64,000 nucleotides of DNA from Prochlorococcus sp. AG-409-J19 (GCA_003215635.1 QCKC01000005.1:21739-85738), one strand, 5' to 3'; shown: positions 18,614 to 28,161, counted from the first letter of the stretch. The notes: generated from the sequence alone by a model not told the origin. Numbers and translations: made by a program.

Positions 18614-20174
18614 TTTGATTGCTTATTGCAATTGCTTGTTGAAGTAGGGGAGTTGCTGTTACCGCGTTATTGGCCCATTGGAATAGCGGATTTGATAAAA
18701 TTCCTCCAATTGCGGTTACGAGAACACATAAAATAAGTGCAAATCTTAGAGGTGGTAATCCTGATTTATTCCAATTAATTGAAGGATATTGTTTTACAGC
18801 ATCTGATGCTTCTTGAGGTTCTTTTACTACCATCATTTTGATTACTGATATATAATAATAGATTGATATAACAGAAGTAACGAGACCTACTATTACCAAA
18901 AGATATTGTTGATCAGCCCACCCAGCAAAGAAAAGATAGATTTTTCCGAAAAATCCAATCATAGGAGGAATTCCTCCAAGAGATAGAAGACATAGACTCA
19001 GCCCAAGTGTTATTAAAGGGTCTTTTTGATACAGGCCTGAATAATCAGAGATTTTGTCGCTTCCTGTGCGTATTGTGAAAAGAATAATGCATGCAAAAGC
19101 TCCAAGATTCATAAATAGATATGCAGCCATGTAGAGGACCATCGCTGCAAAACCTTCTTCAGTTCCGCATACAAGCCCAATCATTACAAAACCTGCTTGT
19201 CCAATTGAGCTATAGGCGAGCATCCTTTTCATAGAGGTTTGGGCAAGAGCTACGACGTTGCCAAGTGTCATGCTCAAAACAGCAAGGACTGTGAAAAGTA
19301 ATTTCCATTGGGAATCAAAGGATCCAAAGCATCCAATGAGAATTCTCAGAGCAAGAGCAAAACCTGCAGCTTTGGATCCAACTGAAAGAAATGCGACTAC
19401 TGGTGTTGGTGATCCTTCATAAACATCTGGGGTCCATTGATGAAAAGGGACGGCAGCTATTTTGAACGCCACTGTTGAAAGAACAAAAACTAATGCAAGT
19501 GCGGTAATAGGTGTAGAACTCTCTAAGAGTGCAATACCTATCTCTTGAAGGTTTGTGGTGCCACTGATGCCGTAAAGGAGAGATGATCCATATAGAAATA
19601 CAGCAGCAGCAGCAGAGCCTACTAGTAAGTATTTGAGTGCGGCTTCAGAGCTGCGAGCATCTCGTTTCAAATAACCAGCTAGAAGATAACTTGCAACCGA
19701 AAGTGTTTCTAATGAGATGAAAATACTTACAAGATCTGTTGATCCACAGAGCAACATTGCTCCAAGAGTTGCGGCCAGCAAAATAGCAGCGAACTCTCCG
19801 ATTGGACTACCATTTTGTTCTGCATAACGCCAGCTAATAAGAAGAGATAAAAGTGTTGAGAGTGCTACAACTCCTCGAAAAGCAATGGAAAGATTGTCCG
19901 CGAGGAATGATCCCAGGAAGGAATATTCAAGAGGAGCATTCCATTGAATTGCTAAAAGTAATAATGCTGATACAAGACCTAAGTAACAAATTGGAGGGGC
20001 CCATCTTTTTGCTGTTTGCTCACCAGCCAGATCAACCAATAATGTCCCAATCAGAGCTATTAAGACAGCTGCTTCAGGCGCTACTGCACTTGCATTGAGA
20101 GAAAGGTTGAGTAGTTGTTCAGGAGCCACCAATGCCTGTGAGAAAAGTAATGTTGCGCCCATTTGGAGCATCAT
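18600..20174 (-). CDS. ndhB: NAD(P)H-quinone oxidoreductase subunit 2
   Basis: Encodes 524 residues of a proton-pumping antiporter-like subunit of the cyanobacterial NDH-1 complex, which serves respiration, cyclic electron flow and CO2 uptake. About fourteen membrane helices are visible. Family motifs include [20 protein letters not shown], with the conserved lysine/histidine region, and [20 protein letters not shown]. Length matches cyanobacterial NdhB. The gene is divergent from topA with about 125 bp between their likely starts. Confidence 0.96.
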   Translation of the reverse strand: MMLQMGATLLFSQALVAPEQLLNLSLNASAVAPEAAVLIALIGTLLVDLAGEQTAKRWAPPICYLGLVSALLLLAIQWNAPLEYSFLGSFLADNLSIAFRGVVALSTLLSLLISWRYAEQNGSPIGEFAAILLAATLGAMLLCGSTDLVSIFISLETLSVASYLLAGYLKRDARSSEAALKYLLVGSAAAAVFLYGSSLLYGISGTTNLQEIGIALLESSTPITALALVFVLSTVAFKIAAVPFHQWTPDVYEGSPTPVVAFLSVGSKAAGFALALRILIGCFGSFDSQWKLLFTVLAVLSMTLGNVVALAQTSMKRMLAYSSIGQAGFVMIGLVCGTEEGFAAMVLYMAAYLFMNLGAFACIILFTIRTGSDKISDYSGLYQKDPLITLGLSLCLLSLGGIPPMIGFFGKIYLFFAGWADQQYLLVIVGLVTSVISIYYYISVIKMMVVKEPQEASDAVKQYPSINWNKSGLPPLRFALILCVLVTAIGGILSNPLFQWANNAVTATPLLQQAIAISNQNVLG

Positions 20175-20298
20175 GAGTGCCCTTTTGGTTACCTTATGAG
20201 ACTTTAGCTCTGTTATTACGCATCATCTTGGAAAAAGCATCTATCTATGCAGCTTGCACGTTTGTGCGATAGATAGGGGAAAGGTTACGTGCTCTTCT

Positions 20299-23013
20299 GT
20301 GGCGCAAACTTTGGTTATCGTCGAAAGTCCTACTAAGGCAAAAACCATTCGTGGTTTCTTGCCCAAGGATTTCAAAGTACAAGCCTCTATGGGGCATGTG
20401 CGTGATTTGCCCAATAATGCAAGAGAAATTCCAGCAGCTCAAAAGGGCGAAAAATGGGCAAATCTTGGGGTTAATACAACGGCGAATTTTGAGCCTTTGT
20501 ATGTGGTCCCCAAAGATAAAAAAAAGATTGTAAAGGAATTAAAAGCTGCTCTAAAGGAATCGGATCAGCTTCTATTGGCGACTGATGAAGATAGAGAAGG
20601 AGAAAGCATCAGCTGGCATCTTATGCAGTTACTTGCACCAAAGGTTCCAGTGAAAAGAATGGTTTTTCACGAAATCACTAAAGAAGCTATAGCTAAGGCT
20701 CTTGAACAGACGAGAGATCTTGATATGGAGCTTGTACATGCTCAAGAGACTCGCAGGATTCTTGATCGATTGGTTGGATACACTCTTTCGCCATTACTTT
20801 GGAAGAAGGTTGCCTGGGGTCTCTCTGCAGGGAGAGTTCAATCAGTTGCGGTTCGCTTATTAGTCCTCAGGGAACGTGCAAGAAGATCTTTCCACATAGG
20901 AAGTTATTGGGACTTAAAGGCAACTCTTCTTAGAGGGAAAACGGAATTTGAGGCAAAACTTGTAAAATTAGATCAGCAGAAACTTGCCATTGGCTCGGAT
21001 TTTGATGAGTCCACTGGCGATTTGAAGAAAGGTAGTTTGGTTAAATTACTTAGCGAGGGAGAGGCTAAAAGTCTTGCTGAGCAAGTTCGTAAGGCTAATT
21101 GGCATGTAGTTGAGGTAGAGGAGAAACCAGTAGTTCGAAAACCGGTACCACCTTTTACTACAAGCACCTTGCAGCAAGAGGCTAATCGAAAACTGCGTCT
21201 TTCTGCTCGAGACACAATGAGATGCGCTCAAGGCTTATATGAGAGAGGTTTTATTACATATATGAGGACTGATTCTGTCCATCTTTCCGAGCAAGCTATT
21301 AAAGCTGCGCGTGGATCTGTCTCAACTCTTTATGGTCAAAATTATCTCAGTGAGGTCCCTAGACAATTTTCTACTAAGGCTCGGAACGCTCAAGAAGCTC
21401 ATGAGGCTATAAGGCCTGCTGGGGAAATTTTCAAGGCCCCTAATGATACTGATTTAGAGGGACGGGATCGAGCTCTTTATGAGCTCATATGGAAAAGAAC
21501 AGTAGCTAGTCAAATGGCACAAGCACGTCTCACTCTTATATCAATTGATATTGGAGTTGAGAATGCAGTGTTTAGGGCTAATGGCAAACGAATAGATTTC
21601 CCTGGCTTTTTCCGTGCTTATGTGGAAGGTAGTGATGATCCAGAAGCAGATCTTGAAGCACAGGAAGTTTTACTCCCAAAATTCTCTACTGGGGATGAGA
21701 TTGAGGTAGGAAAAATAGAAGCTTTAGGGCATCAAACTCAACCACCAGCAAGATATAGTGAAGCCTCATTAGTTAAAACTTTAGAGAAGGAAGGGATAGG
21801 TAGGCCTTCTACTTATGCCAGTATCATCGGCACGATTGTTGATAGAGGTTATGCATTTCTTTCAAATAATTCTTTGACTCCTAGCTTTACCGCTTTTGCC
21901 GTTACATCTTTATTGGAAGAACATTTCCCTGATCTTGTTGACTCTAGCTTTACTGCTCGAATGGAGTCTACTTTAGATGAGATATCAACAGGAAGAGTTG
22001 ATTGGCTGCCTTATTTGGAAAGCTTTTATAAAGGCGATAAAGGATTAGAAAGTCAGGTCCAGCAAAGAGAAGGTGACATTGATCCAGGATCTTCTAGGAC
22101 TATTGATTTAGAAGGACTACCTTGTGTGGTAAGAATTGGCAGGTTCGGCGCATATCTTGAATCTAAAAGAATTGGTGAAGATGGAGAAGAAGAATTAGTT
22201 AAAGCTACTTTGCCCCAAGAGATCACACCAGCTGACCTTAATGAAGAGAAAGCGGAGTTGATACTTAAGCAAAAAGTAGATGGCCCTGAATCACTTGGTG
22301 ATGACCCAGATACAGGAGAGAAGATTTATTTGCTTTTTGGTCAGTATGGTCCTTATGTCCAAAGAGGCCAGGTTGGGGAGGAAAACTTAAAGCCTAAAAG
22401 AGCATCATTGCCCAAAGGTCAAAAGCCTGAAGAATTAACATTGGAAATTGCCATTGGATTATTGCAACTCCCTCGCTTGTTAGGTGAGCATCCAGATGGA
22501 GGGAAAATACAAGCAGGTTTAGGAAGATTTGGACCTTATATTGTTTGGAATAAAGGCAAAGGAGAAAAGGATTATAGGTCTTTAAAAGGGGAAGATGATG
22601 TTTTAGAAGTTGTTCTTGGCAGAGCTTTAGAATTGCTTGCAATGCCTAAAAGAGGGAGAGGAGGTCGTACTGCTTTGCGCGATTTAGGAGTTCCCAAAGA
22701 GGGTCAAGAAAATATAAAGGTTTTTGATGGTCCTTATGGCTTGTATGTTAAACAAGGAAAGGTAAATGCTTCTCTACCTGAGGGTAAAACTGCTGAGGAT
22801 ATGACATTGGAGCTGGCGGTAGAATTGCTTCAGGCGAAATCAGCAACTAAGAAGAATTCAAAAGCTAAAAAAACTACTAAAAAAACTGCAACTAAAACTA
22901 CTAAAAAAACTGCAACTAAAACTGCAACTAAAAAGGTTCCTGCTAGAACTAAAACCGGAAGGTTACGTGCTAGTGCAGTGAGAATTATAAAACCCGGGGA
23001 TGTTAATGCATAA
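20299..23013 (+). CDS. topA: DNA topoisomerase I
   Basis: Encodes 904 residues from the GTG at 20299 (VAQTLVIVESPTKAKTIRGF), preferred over the upstream ATG at 20254 because the TOPRIM domain normally begins at once. TOPRIM acidic residues are in ATDEDREGESISWHL, and the catalytic tyrosine in RGFITYMRTDSVHLS. Instead of zinc fingers, the C-terminus has several repeated basic modules (FGPYVQRG, FGPYIVW, YGLYVKQG types), then a Lys/Thr/Ala-rich low-complexity tail of about 45 residues (around 22850-22940) made of KKTATKT-like units. Relaxes negatively supercoiled DNA. Confidence 0.95.
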   Translation: MAQTLVIVESPTKAKTIRGFLPKDFKVQASMGHVRDLPNNAREIPAAQKGEKWANLGVNTTANFEPLYVVPKDKKKIVKELKAALKESDQLLLATDEDREGESISWHLMQLLAPKVPVKRMVFHEITKEAIAKALEQTRDLDMELVHAQETRRILDRLVGYTLSPLLWKKVAWGLSAGRVQSVAVRLLVLRERARRSFHIGSYWDLKATLLRGKTEFEAKLVKLDQQKLAIGSDFDESTGDLKKGSLVKLLSEGEAKSLAEQVRKANWHVVEVEEKPVVRKPVPPFTTSTLQQEANRKLRLSARDTMRCAQGLYERGFITYMRTDSVHLSEQAIKAARGSVSTLYGQNYLSEVPRQFSTKARNAQEAHEAIRPAGEIFKAPNDTDLEGRDRALYELIWKRTVASQMAQARLTLISIDIGVENAVFRANGKRIDFPGFFRAYVEGSDDPEADLEAQEVLLPKFSTGDEIEVGKIEALGHQTQPPARYSEASLVKTLEKEGIGRPSTYASIIGTIVDRGYAFLSNNSLTPSFTAFAVTSLLEEHFPDLVDSSFTARMESTLDEISTGRVDWLPYLESFYKGDKGLESQVQQREGDIDPGSSRTIDLEGLPCVVRIGRFGAYLESKRIGEDGEEELVKATLPQEITPADLNEEKAELILKQKVDGPESLGDDPDTGEKIYLLFGQYGPYVQRGQVGEENLKPKRASLPKGQKPEELTLEIAIGLLQLPRLLGEHPDGGKIQAGLGRFGPYIVWNKGKGEKDYRSLKGEDDVLEVVLGRALELLAMPKRGRGGRTALRDLGVPKEGQENIKVFDGPYGLYVKQGKVNASLPEGKTAEDMTLELAVELLQAKSATKKNSKAKKTTKKTATKTTKKTATKTATKKVPARTKTGRLRASAVRIIKPGDVNA

Positions 23014-23491
23014 GCTTAAAAACAAAAATTTCCATAGGAAGAGTCTTGTCTCATTTCTAATAATATCTATGTTGACATTGCAGGGTTGTGCCCAGTCTGA
23101 CTTTGGCAATAGGTTAGCTGCAACTTTTGAGGAATCTTCAGAAAAGAAATCTGAAGAACTAGATTCAGATAAGAAAAATGGAGAATCAAAGACGATAAGA
23201 AAAATAGTTAAAAAAAAGAAAGATGAAATAAAGATAAGCGAAGATTCAAAGGCGAGTATTAAAATTAGTAGAAAGTTAAGTAGAGATAAAATTAGACGTA
23301 AAAATAATTTTGTTCCCCATCCATACCGAATTACTATTCGTCTTTCTGGCACTGACCCGGAAGCTCCAGCGGAAATAGTCACTGAGGCTTTAAGAATGTC
23401 AGGAGTTACTTTTGAAGTTGAGAAAATTGAGAGAATCAATCCTAATTCTTCACTCGAAAGAAGGACTTTGGGCGGGCGGGTAAAACCTTGA
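23006..23491 (+). CDS. Small lysine-rich lipoprotein, unknown function
   Basis: Encodes 161 residues from the ATG at 23006; an ATG two codons earlier is equally possible. Both overlap the topA stop region. A signal peptide (SFLIISMLTLQGC) ends in a lipobox with the lipidated Cys at residue 28. The mature protein has a long charged, Lys/Glu/Ser-rich linker (residues about 40-100) and a more ordered C-terminal part (PYRITIRLSGTDPEAPAEIV and VTFEVEKIERIN) that looks like a small alpha/beta domain. I do not recognise the family. Its stop overlaps the possible TTG start of the next gene. Confidence 0.72.
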   Translation: MHKLKNKNFHRKSLVSFLIISMLTLQGCAQSDFGNRLAATFEESSEKKSEELDSDKKNGESKTIRKIVKKKKDEIKISEDSKASIKISRKLSRDKIRRKNNFVPHPYRITIRLSGTDPEAPAEIVTEALRMSGVTFEVEKIERINPNSSLERRTLGGRVKP

Positions 23492-23547
23492 AACGTTCCA
23501 AAAGATTTTCCTCAAGGGTTTCTAATCTTTCTCAAGTCGATATCTCT

Positions 23548-24180
23548 ATGAATAGGAGGAAAGCTATACGTGTAATGGAATCTTCATATTTAGCAGCAGC
23601 ATCTGCGCTTTTATGGGTTGCTCTGTATTACTTGCCAGTAGGTGGTGCTTTATTCAGATTGGCTTTGCCTTTGCCTTTAGTACTCTTGCACCTGCGAAGA
23701 GGAGATCAAGCAAGTCTTGATGGAGTTGTTGTATCGGTTTTTTTATTAATTGCATTAATGGGTCCTATTAGAGGCCCGCTTATTTTGTTTCCATATGGCA
23801 TACTTGCTTTTTGGCTGGGTTGGTGCTGGCGCCGATGTTTTTCATGGTGGATTAGTGGGCTGGGAGGGATTGTTATAGGAACTTTTGGTTTCTTAATACG
23901 AGTAATTATTCTTTCTCTTTTGGTTGGGGAGAATCTTTGGATAATTGTTACTCGTGCAAGCTCAATATTGTTAGAGCGGTTTATTAATCTTCTGAGCCTC
24001 CCACTTATAATTGATCAGCATTATGTTCAATTGTTAGCAATTCTTTTAGTGATTATTCAAGAATTAGTTTATATATTTGCCATTCATGTTCTCGCATTTT
24101 GGATTTTTCCAAGATTGAAGAGTCCTATACCAGAACCTCCGCGTCTTCTTCAACCTCTTGTTGCACTTGACCCTCTCTAA
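23548..24180 (+). CDS. DUF2232 family integral membrane protein
   Basis: From the ATG at 23548 the product has 210 residues (MNRRKAIRVMESSYLAAASA) with about six to seven membrane helices. A TTG at 23488 overlapping the previous stop, or an ATG at 23575, are alternative starts. Conserved features are LYYLPVGGALFRLALPLPL, ALMGPIRGPLILFPYG and the WCWRR loop. DUF2232/YybS proteins resemble substrate-binding (S) components of ECF-type vitamin transporters; that similarity is from memory of the fold class, and transport here is inference. It overlaps the next ORF by up to 23 nt. Confidence 0.75.
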   Translation: MNRRKAIRVMESSYLAAASALLWVALYYLPVGGALFRLALPLPLVLLHLRRGDQASLDGVVVSVFLLIALMGPIRGPLILFPYGILAFWLGWCWRRCFSWWISGLGGIVIGTFGFLIRVIILSLLVGENLWIIVTRASSILLERFINLLSLPLIIDQHYVQLLAILLVIIQELVYIFAIHVLAFWIFPRLKSPIPEPPRLLQPLVALDPL

Positions 24181-25381
24181 TCAGTCTGATATTTATTCCT
24201 CTTCAATATTGCCCTTGGGTTGTAAAGCTTTTGGAAGAGGTGCTTCGGTTTCCTCTTTGGAAAATTGGGTGTTTACTTGGAGAAATTGTTTTAGGGAAGT
24301 TTCATTTTTGTTAGTACTAGCAGGTTCTAAAACATCTGAGGTGAAGGGAATTTCGGCAGCTGGAGCAACACCCTTAGCTCGTAGGTATACGGCGCTTGCA
24401 GATGCCGAACTTTTATTTCGTGGTCCCAATAGTCCTAGGAATTATTCTTTGCCAGCATTGGCTTCAGGCGTATCTCCAGCTTTGATCAGTTATGTTGCGG
24501 CAACTTGCATTGGGTTTAAGCCAACCATCGGAGCTGTTGGCTTGCCAATACCTCCAATATTCCCTCATTTGAGTTTTGACTCTAAAGAAGTTGGCCCTTC
24601 TGATTGCCTAAGCACAGGACATGCAATGTCTATAGAGCGTGTTAATGATCTTTGGCAGCAGGGATTTTTGATTGGTTCGCAATTAAGGAATCCTTTGCTT
24701 CTTGCTGAGTGTGTACCTGGAGGTACAACTACTGCTCAGGCGGTTCTTACAGGATTGGGAATTCCAGTAGATGATTTGATTAGTGGAAGTGCTCTAAACC
24801 CACCTTTAGACTTAAAAAGAATGTTGGTTGAAAAGGGATTATCAGCTGCAAATCTGGGTTGTGATCCTTCTGCGACTGATCTTTTGTCGGCAGTTGGGGA
24901 TCCTTTTCAAGCAGTAGCTACAGGAGTTTTGCTAGGAGCGAGAGAGGCAGGACAGCCTGTTTTATTAGGAGGTGGTAGTCAAATGTTGGCAGTTCTTAGT
25001 TTGGCATTGAAGACTTTGACTATTAATCAGCGCAAGGATTTTGTTTCGGGTGTTGCAATTGCTACTACCAGTTGGTTGGCTGAAGAATCTTTGGCATCTC
25101 AAAGTGGCTCATCCTCTTTCGCGAAATTAGTCAATGTAGTTGGAGATTTTTTTGAGATATCAATTTTAGGATTGTCATCTGGCTTGAGATTTCATCAAAG
25201 TAGGTATAAGCAACTTAGGGATTATGAGCTCGGCTACGTAAAAGAAGGAGTAGGTGCAGGAGCCTTATCTCTTTTGGCTCAACTTAGAGGATTCACAATA
25301 GAAGAGTTGGTAAATGGATGTGATCAAGCAATGATGGCCTTGCTGAAAAGTGTGAGCTCTTTAAACCCAATTCCTCAGTAG
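24158..25381 (+). CDS. CobT-like nicotinate-nucleotide phosphoribosyltransferase (TIGR00303 group)
   Basis: Encodes up to 407 residues; the first codon in the frame is a TTG at 24158 inside the end of the previous gene. The sequence matches the archaeal/cyanobacterial CobT-like family: AECVPGGTTTAQAVLTGLG, GDPFQAVATGVLLGA and VLLGGGSQMLAVLSLAL. CobT enzymes make the alpha-ribazole phosphate lower-ligand nucleotide of cobalamin. Marine picocyanobacteria are known to make pseudocobalamin with an adenine ligand, so the base activated may be adenine (inference). The window also contains cobM. It is followed after 11 bp by a lipoprotein gene. Confidence 0.84.
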   Translation: MLHLTLSNQSDIYSSSILPLGCKAFGRGASVSSLENWVFTWRNCFREVSFLLVLAGSKTSEVKGISAAGATPLARRYTALADAELLFRGPNSPRNYSLPALASGVSPALISYVAATCIGFKPTIGAVGLPIPPIFPHLSFDSKEVGPSDCLSTGHAMSIERVNDLWQQGFLIGSQLRNPLLLAECVPGGTTTAQAVLTGLGIPVDDLISGSALNPPLDLKRMLVEKGLSAANLGCDPSATDLLSAVGDPFQAVATGVLLGAREAGQPVLLGGGSQMLAVLSLALKTLTINQRKDFVSGVAIATTSWLAEESLASQSGSSSFAKLVNVVGDFFEISILGLSSGLRFHQSRYKQLRDYELGYVKEGVGAGALSLLAQLRGFTIEELVNGCDQAMMALLKSVSSLNPIPQ

Positions 25382-25392
25382 TTATTTTTAGA

Positions 25393-26406
25393 ATGATTTC
25401 TAAGACTTTCAAGAGAAGAGAATTTTTTCAGTTAGCTTTTGGCGCTGGAATTATGGGCTTAGCAGGTTGTGTAATGGGTCCTACTCAGTCTATTCTTAGA
25501 GCAAGTAATGGTACTTTACCTAAACAATGGTTGAGAACTTTACCTGCTTCTTGGCGTTATAAATCCATTGATAATTACTCATATTCTGAAGATATAAATG
25601 TGTTTAATTCATTGCTGGAAATGCCTACTGACCTTTTGGCTATTTCGGATGGATGGCTATCAACTATATCAAGAAATAAACTTAGAGTATTTTCGAATGA
25701 GTTTGAAGGCCTAACTTTTGACAAGCAGGCAAGGTTATTTTTATCCAATATGGATAGAGATTTGGTTGATAAGGTTCTTCCTGTTGGAGTAAGTCCATGG
25801 GCAATGATTTTTAGAAATGGTCGTAATTGGATTCAGGATGCAAGAAATGGTTGGGAAGTTTTGCTGGATCCTTCTTTAAAGGGCAGAATAGTTTTACCAC
25901 CTAGTCCACGATTGATAATCTCAATAGCAGAAAGAATTGATTTACCTAATAGTTTGAGTCGATTAAGAGAACAAGTAATGACTTATGATGATCGCAATAG
26001 CATTAATTGGTTACTATCGGATTATGCCACTGTTGCAGTAGTCCCTTTGCAGAGATTTTTGCCAATAATGAACCGTGATCCTCGATTGAGTATGGCTATA
26101 CCAACTTCTGGTTCTCCATTAAGTTGGACATTATTCTTACGACCCAGAAATTCTCTTGTTCCATTGCCATTAAAATGGATAGAAAGTTCTAGGTCTTCTC
26201 CCCTTTTGGAGCAGTTGTTGTCTATAGGATGGTTTCCTTCTCTTCCTCAAGATGAAGCTAGAGGAGTATCAAATAAAATTTCTGCAGAGTTTAATGAATC
26301 TTTCTTGCCCTCTTCCAAAACATGGTCACGTTGTTGGTCTTTACCTCCTTTAGAGGGCTCTAAGAAAACTGAAATTGAGGAGCTATGGAAAGATTCATCC
26401 CCATAA
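25393..26406 (+). CDS. Tat-type lipoprotein resembling extracellular solute-binding proteins
   Basis: Encodes 337 residues. The N-terminus KTFKRREFFQLAFGAGIMGL has a twin-arginine-like motif (Arg8-Arg9) and a lipobox GLAGC with Cys26, so it is probably exported folded and lipid-anchored. The body resembles type 2 periplasmic binding proteins of the spermidine/putrescine or iron class (WAMIFRNGRNWIQDARNGWE, LLDPSLKGRIVLPPSPR, LLSDYATVAVVPLQRFL). No permease or ATPase lies beside it. It overlaps the 3' end of the convergent aldo/keto reductase gene by 12 nt. Ligand unknown. Confidence 0.72.
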   Translation: MISKTFKRREFFQLAFGAGIMGLAGCVMGPTQSILRASNGTLPKQWLRTLPASWRYKSIDNYSYSEDINVFNSLLEMPTDLLAISDGWLSTISRNKLRVFSNEFEGLTFDKQARLFLSNMDRDLVDKVLPVGVSPWAMIFRNGRNWIQDARNGWEVLLDPSLKGRIVLPPSPRLIISIAERIDLPNSLSRLREQVMTYDDRNSINWLLSDYATVAVVPLQRFLPIMNRDPRLSMAIPTSGSPLSWTLFLRPRNSLVPLPLKWIESSRSSPLLEQLLSIGWFPSLPQDEARGVSNKISAEFNESFLPSSKTWSRCWSLPPLEGSKKTEIEELWKDSSP

Positions 26407-27531
26407 CCTTCTCTTAGGTTTATCAACTAAAAGTTTATGAGTCTCTGATAGAAGTAGAGGAATATCTAGATTATTGGGACATTTTGGTAGACAATCACCA
26501 CAATTTAAGCATCGACTTGCATCTATTGATTCCCACCAGTGGCCTGCTTTCCCAATGAGATTGTAGCGTTCTCTAGCAAAGCCTATTAGATCATGACCTA
26601 TGGCGAGATTCCGTAGACGTAGTAGATCAGGAATCGGTACTGCTTGAGGGCATGGCAAGCATTGTTTACATTGTCCACAATTAGTTCCTTCCAAACGTTG
26701 GGCGCTGTTTTTTTGAATATTTTCTATTATTCTCTTTTCATTTTCATTAAGAGGACCATTTTGATTTATGAGTTTTTTTGCTAGTTCTAAGTCGCTTGAT
26801 TTAGTTGCTCCAACAGTCAAAGTATTAATCCCTTTTGATAGTAGAAATCTATATGCAATTTCTAAGGGTTGTATAGGATAACAATCATTAATTAGAGTTT
26901 TACTAGGTGAGTGTAAATGTCCTCCTTTGTCTGCTGGAGAGATTGCCATGACACCCATACCTAATTCCAATGCGTATAAGGCTAGTGGTATTCTTGCCTG
27001 ATCGAAAAGATGCAAATGAAGGCTACAGAAGTCAAAATTTTCAGTATTGATTGCATCTTGAATAAGTGGAATTGCTCCATGACTACTAAAGCCAACTTGA
27101 TTAATTAAATTTTTATTTTTTGCCCAACGTAAGATTTCCGCCCCAGCTCCAATTGTGGCCCATTCTAGGTGCTCTGGAAGGTTAAGGCCATGTATTGCAA
27201 GGTTGTCGATTTTTTTTAGACCAAGACGGTTTAATAACTCCTTGATTTGAGATTTTCCAGTTGCAAGATCTACCCCTGGAAGAAACTTACTTGTGATTAC
27301 CCAGCCGCCTGAAGGAATTAGGTCTTCTTGTTGCAACTTTTTTAACACTTTCCCTAGTAAAGTTTCAGCTGGACCATAACTAGGGGCAGTCTCAATATGG
27401 TTTATTCCTGCAGCAATAGCTGATTTAACAACTTCGTACATTTGAGAACTTGATTCAACAGCTCTCATTGTTCCAAGTGTGAAAGTGCTTACGGCACGAC
27501 CTTTACCAAAATTTTTCGTGTTTATCTTCAT
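26395..27531 (-). CDS. Aldo/keto reductase with C-terminal 4Fe-4S ferredoxin-like domain
   Basis: Encodes 378 residues. The AKR barrel covers about 1-280: HIETAPSYGPAETLLG holds the active-site Tyr, with Glu in the place usually taken by Asp; the lysine is in VITSKFLPG and the histidine in NLAIHGLNLP. The C-terminal part has two cysteine clusters, CGQCKQCLPCP and CLNCGDCLPKCP, likely binding iron-sulfur centres. This fused architecture is widespread in cyanobacteria, but substrates are unknown. Its start overlaps the stop of the nuclease gene by 4 nt. Confidence 0.87.
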   Translation of the reverse strand: MKINTKNFGKGRAVSTFTLGTMRAVESSSQMYEVVKSAIAAGINHIETAPSYGPAETLLGKVLKKLQQEDLIPSGGWVITSKFLPGVDLATGKSQIKELLNRLGLKKIDNLAIHGLNLPEHLEWATIGAGAEILRWAKNKNLINQVGFSSHGAIPLIQDAINTENFDFCSLHLHLFDQARIPLALYALELGMGVMAISPADKGGHLHSPSKTLINDCYPIQPLEIAYRFLLSKGINTLTVGATKSSDLELAKKLINQNGPLNENEKRIIENIQKNSAQRLEGTNCGQCKQCLPCPQAVPIPDLLRLRNLAIGHDLIGFARERYNLIGKAGHWWESIDASRCLNCGDCLPKCPNNLDIPLLLSETHKLLVDKPKRRLWG

Positions 27532-28100
27532 TCTTCAGATTTAAGATCATCACCTGAAGAATCTTCTGCTTCTTCAGGTGATGATTCACGACTTGACAAA
27601 TGTTTTATTAGCTCTGAAGGACTAAGAGTTTCAAGAAATTTTTTGAATTCATATTGATCTTCCTCGTCTGCATTTGAATCTATTGGTATGGATGTTTCAG
27701 CGAACACTTCTTCAAACATCCATATTTTGCAGTTTGACCTTATAGCTAGCGCAATAGCATCGCTTGGTCGTGCATTGAGATCAATAGATTTTGTATTACC
27801 TTCTGTCTTGTTTGAAGAATTTTTTTTTAGTTTGAGAACAGCATTAAAGTTACTTGCTTCAATTGAATGAATAATTACTTTGTCTACCTGGAGATCTCCT
27901 GCTTTTAGAAGATTTATCATTAAATCATGAGTTAAGGGCTTCTCATAATGATGCCCTTGTAGACCAGCCATAATATTGTGTGCTTGGGCATGATCTATCC
28001 AGATTGGGACCTGACGCCTGCGGGCAGGATCTCTTAGCAAAACTATTGGACTTCGTGTTGATGCGTCGACGGCTAGACCGGCCACGCTCATCTCGACCAT
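27528..28100 (-). CDS. Bifunctional nuclease family protein (DUF151/BFN)
   Basis: Encodes 190 residues. The BFN domain takes up residues 1-150: VLLRDPARRRQVPIWIDHAQ, THDLMINLLKAG and NARPSDAIALAIRSNCKI. Relatives in plants show DNase and RNase activity in vitro. The C-terminal 35 residues are an acidic, serine-rich tail (SSPEEAEDSSGDDLKSEE) without visible structure. The upstream Shine-Dalgarno is unusually perfect (see its own entry). It is coupled to the aldo/keto reductase gene and divergent from ribE, 61 bp away. Confidence 0.87.
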   Translation of the reverse strand: MVEMSVAGLAVDASTRSPIVLLRDPARRRQVPIWIDHAQAHNIMAGLQGHHYEKPLTHDLMINLLKAGDLQVDKVIIHSIEASNFNAVLKLKKNSSNKTEGNTKSIDLNARPSDAIALAIRSNCKIWMFEEVFAETSIPIDSNADEEDQYEFKKFLETLSPSELIKHLSSRESSPEEAEDSSGDDLKSEE

Positions 28101-28113
28101 GGTGATCCTCCTT
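28101..28113 (-). promoter_or_regulatory. Very strong Shine-Dalgarno of the BFN gene
   Basis: Read on the minus strand, AAGGAGGATCACC directly precedes the ATG at 28100. The seven-base AAGGAGG core (28107-28113) is fully complementary to the anti-Shine-Dalgarno of 16S rRNA with a 6-nt spacing. Most genes in this window have weak or no such sequence, so this gene is marked for efficient initiation and its start is well fixed. Confidence 0.7.
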
Positions 28114-28161
28114 ATCTGTATAACGATTATGGCTATTCAAAGTTGAAGGGTACTAATTGTC

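Noticed and set aside
22850..22950. Lys/Thr/Ala repeat at the topA end as a separate element
   Set aside because: It is in frame with topA, and basic low-complexity tails are normal in cyanobacterial topoisomerase I.
22963..23439. 158-residue frame opposite the lipoprotein gene
   Set aside because: It is made of Ser/Phe/Leu runs that mirror the Lys/Glu/Arg-rich linker on the plus strand.
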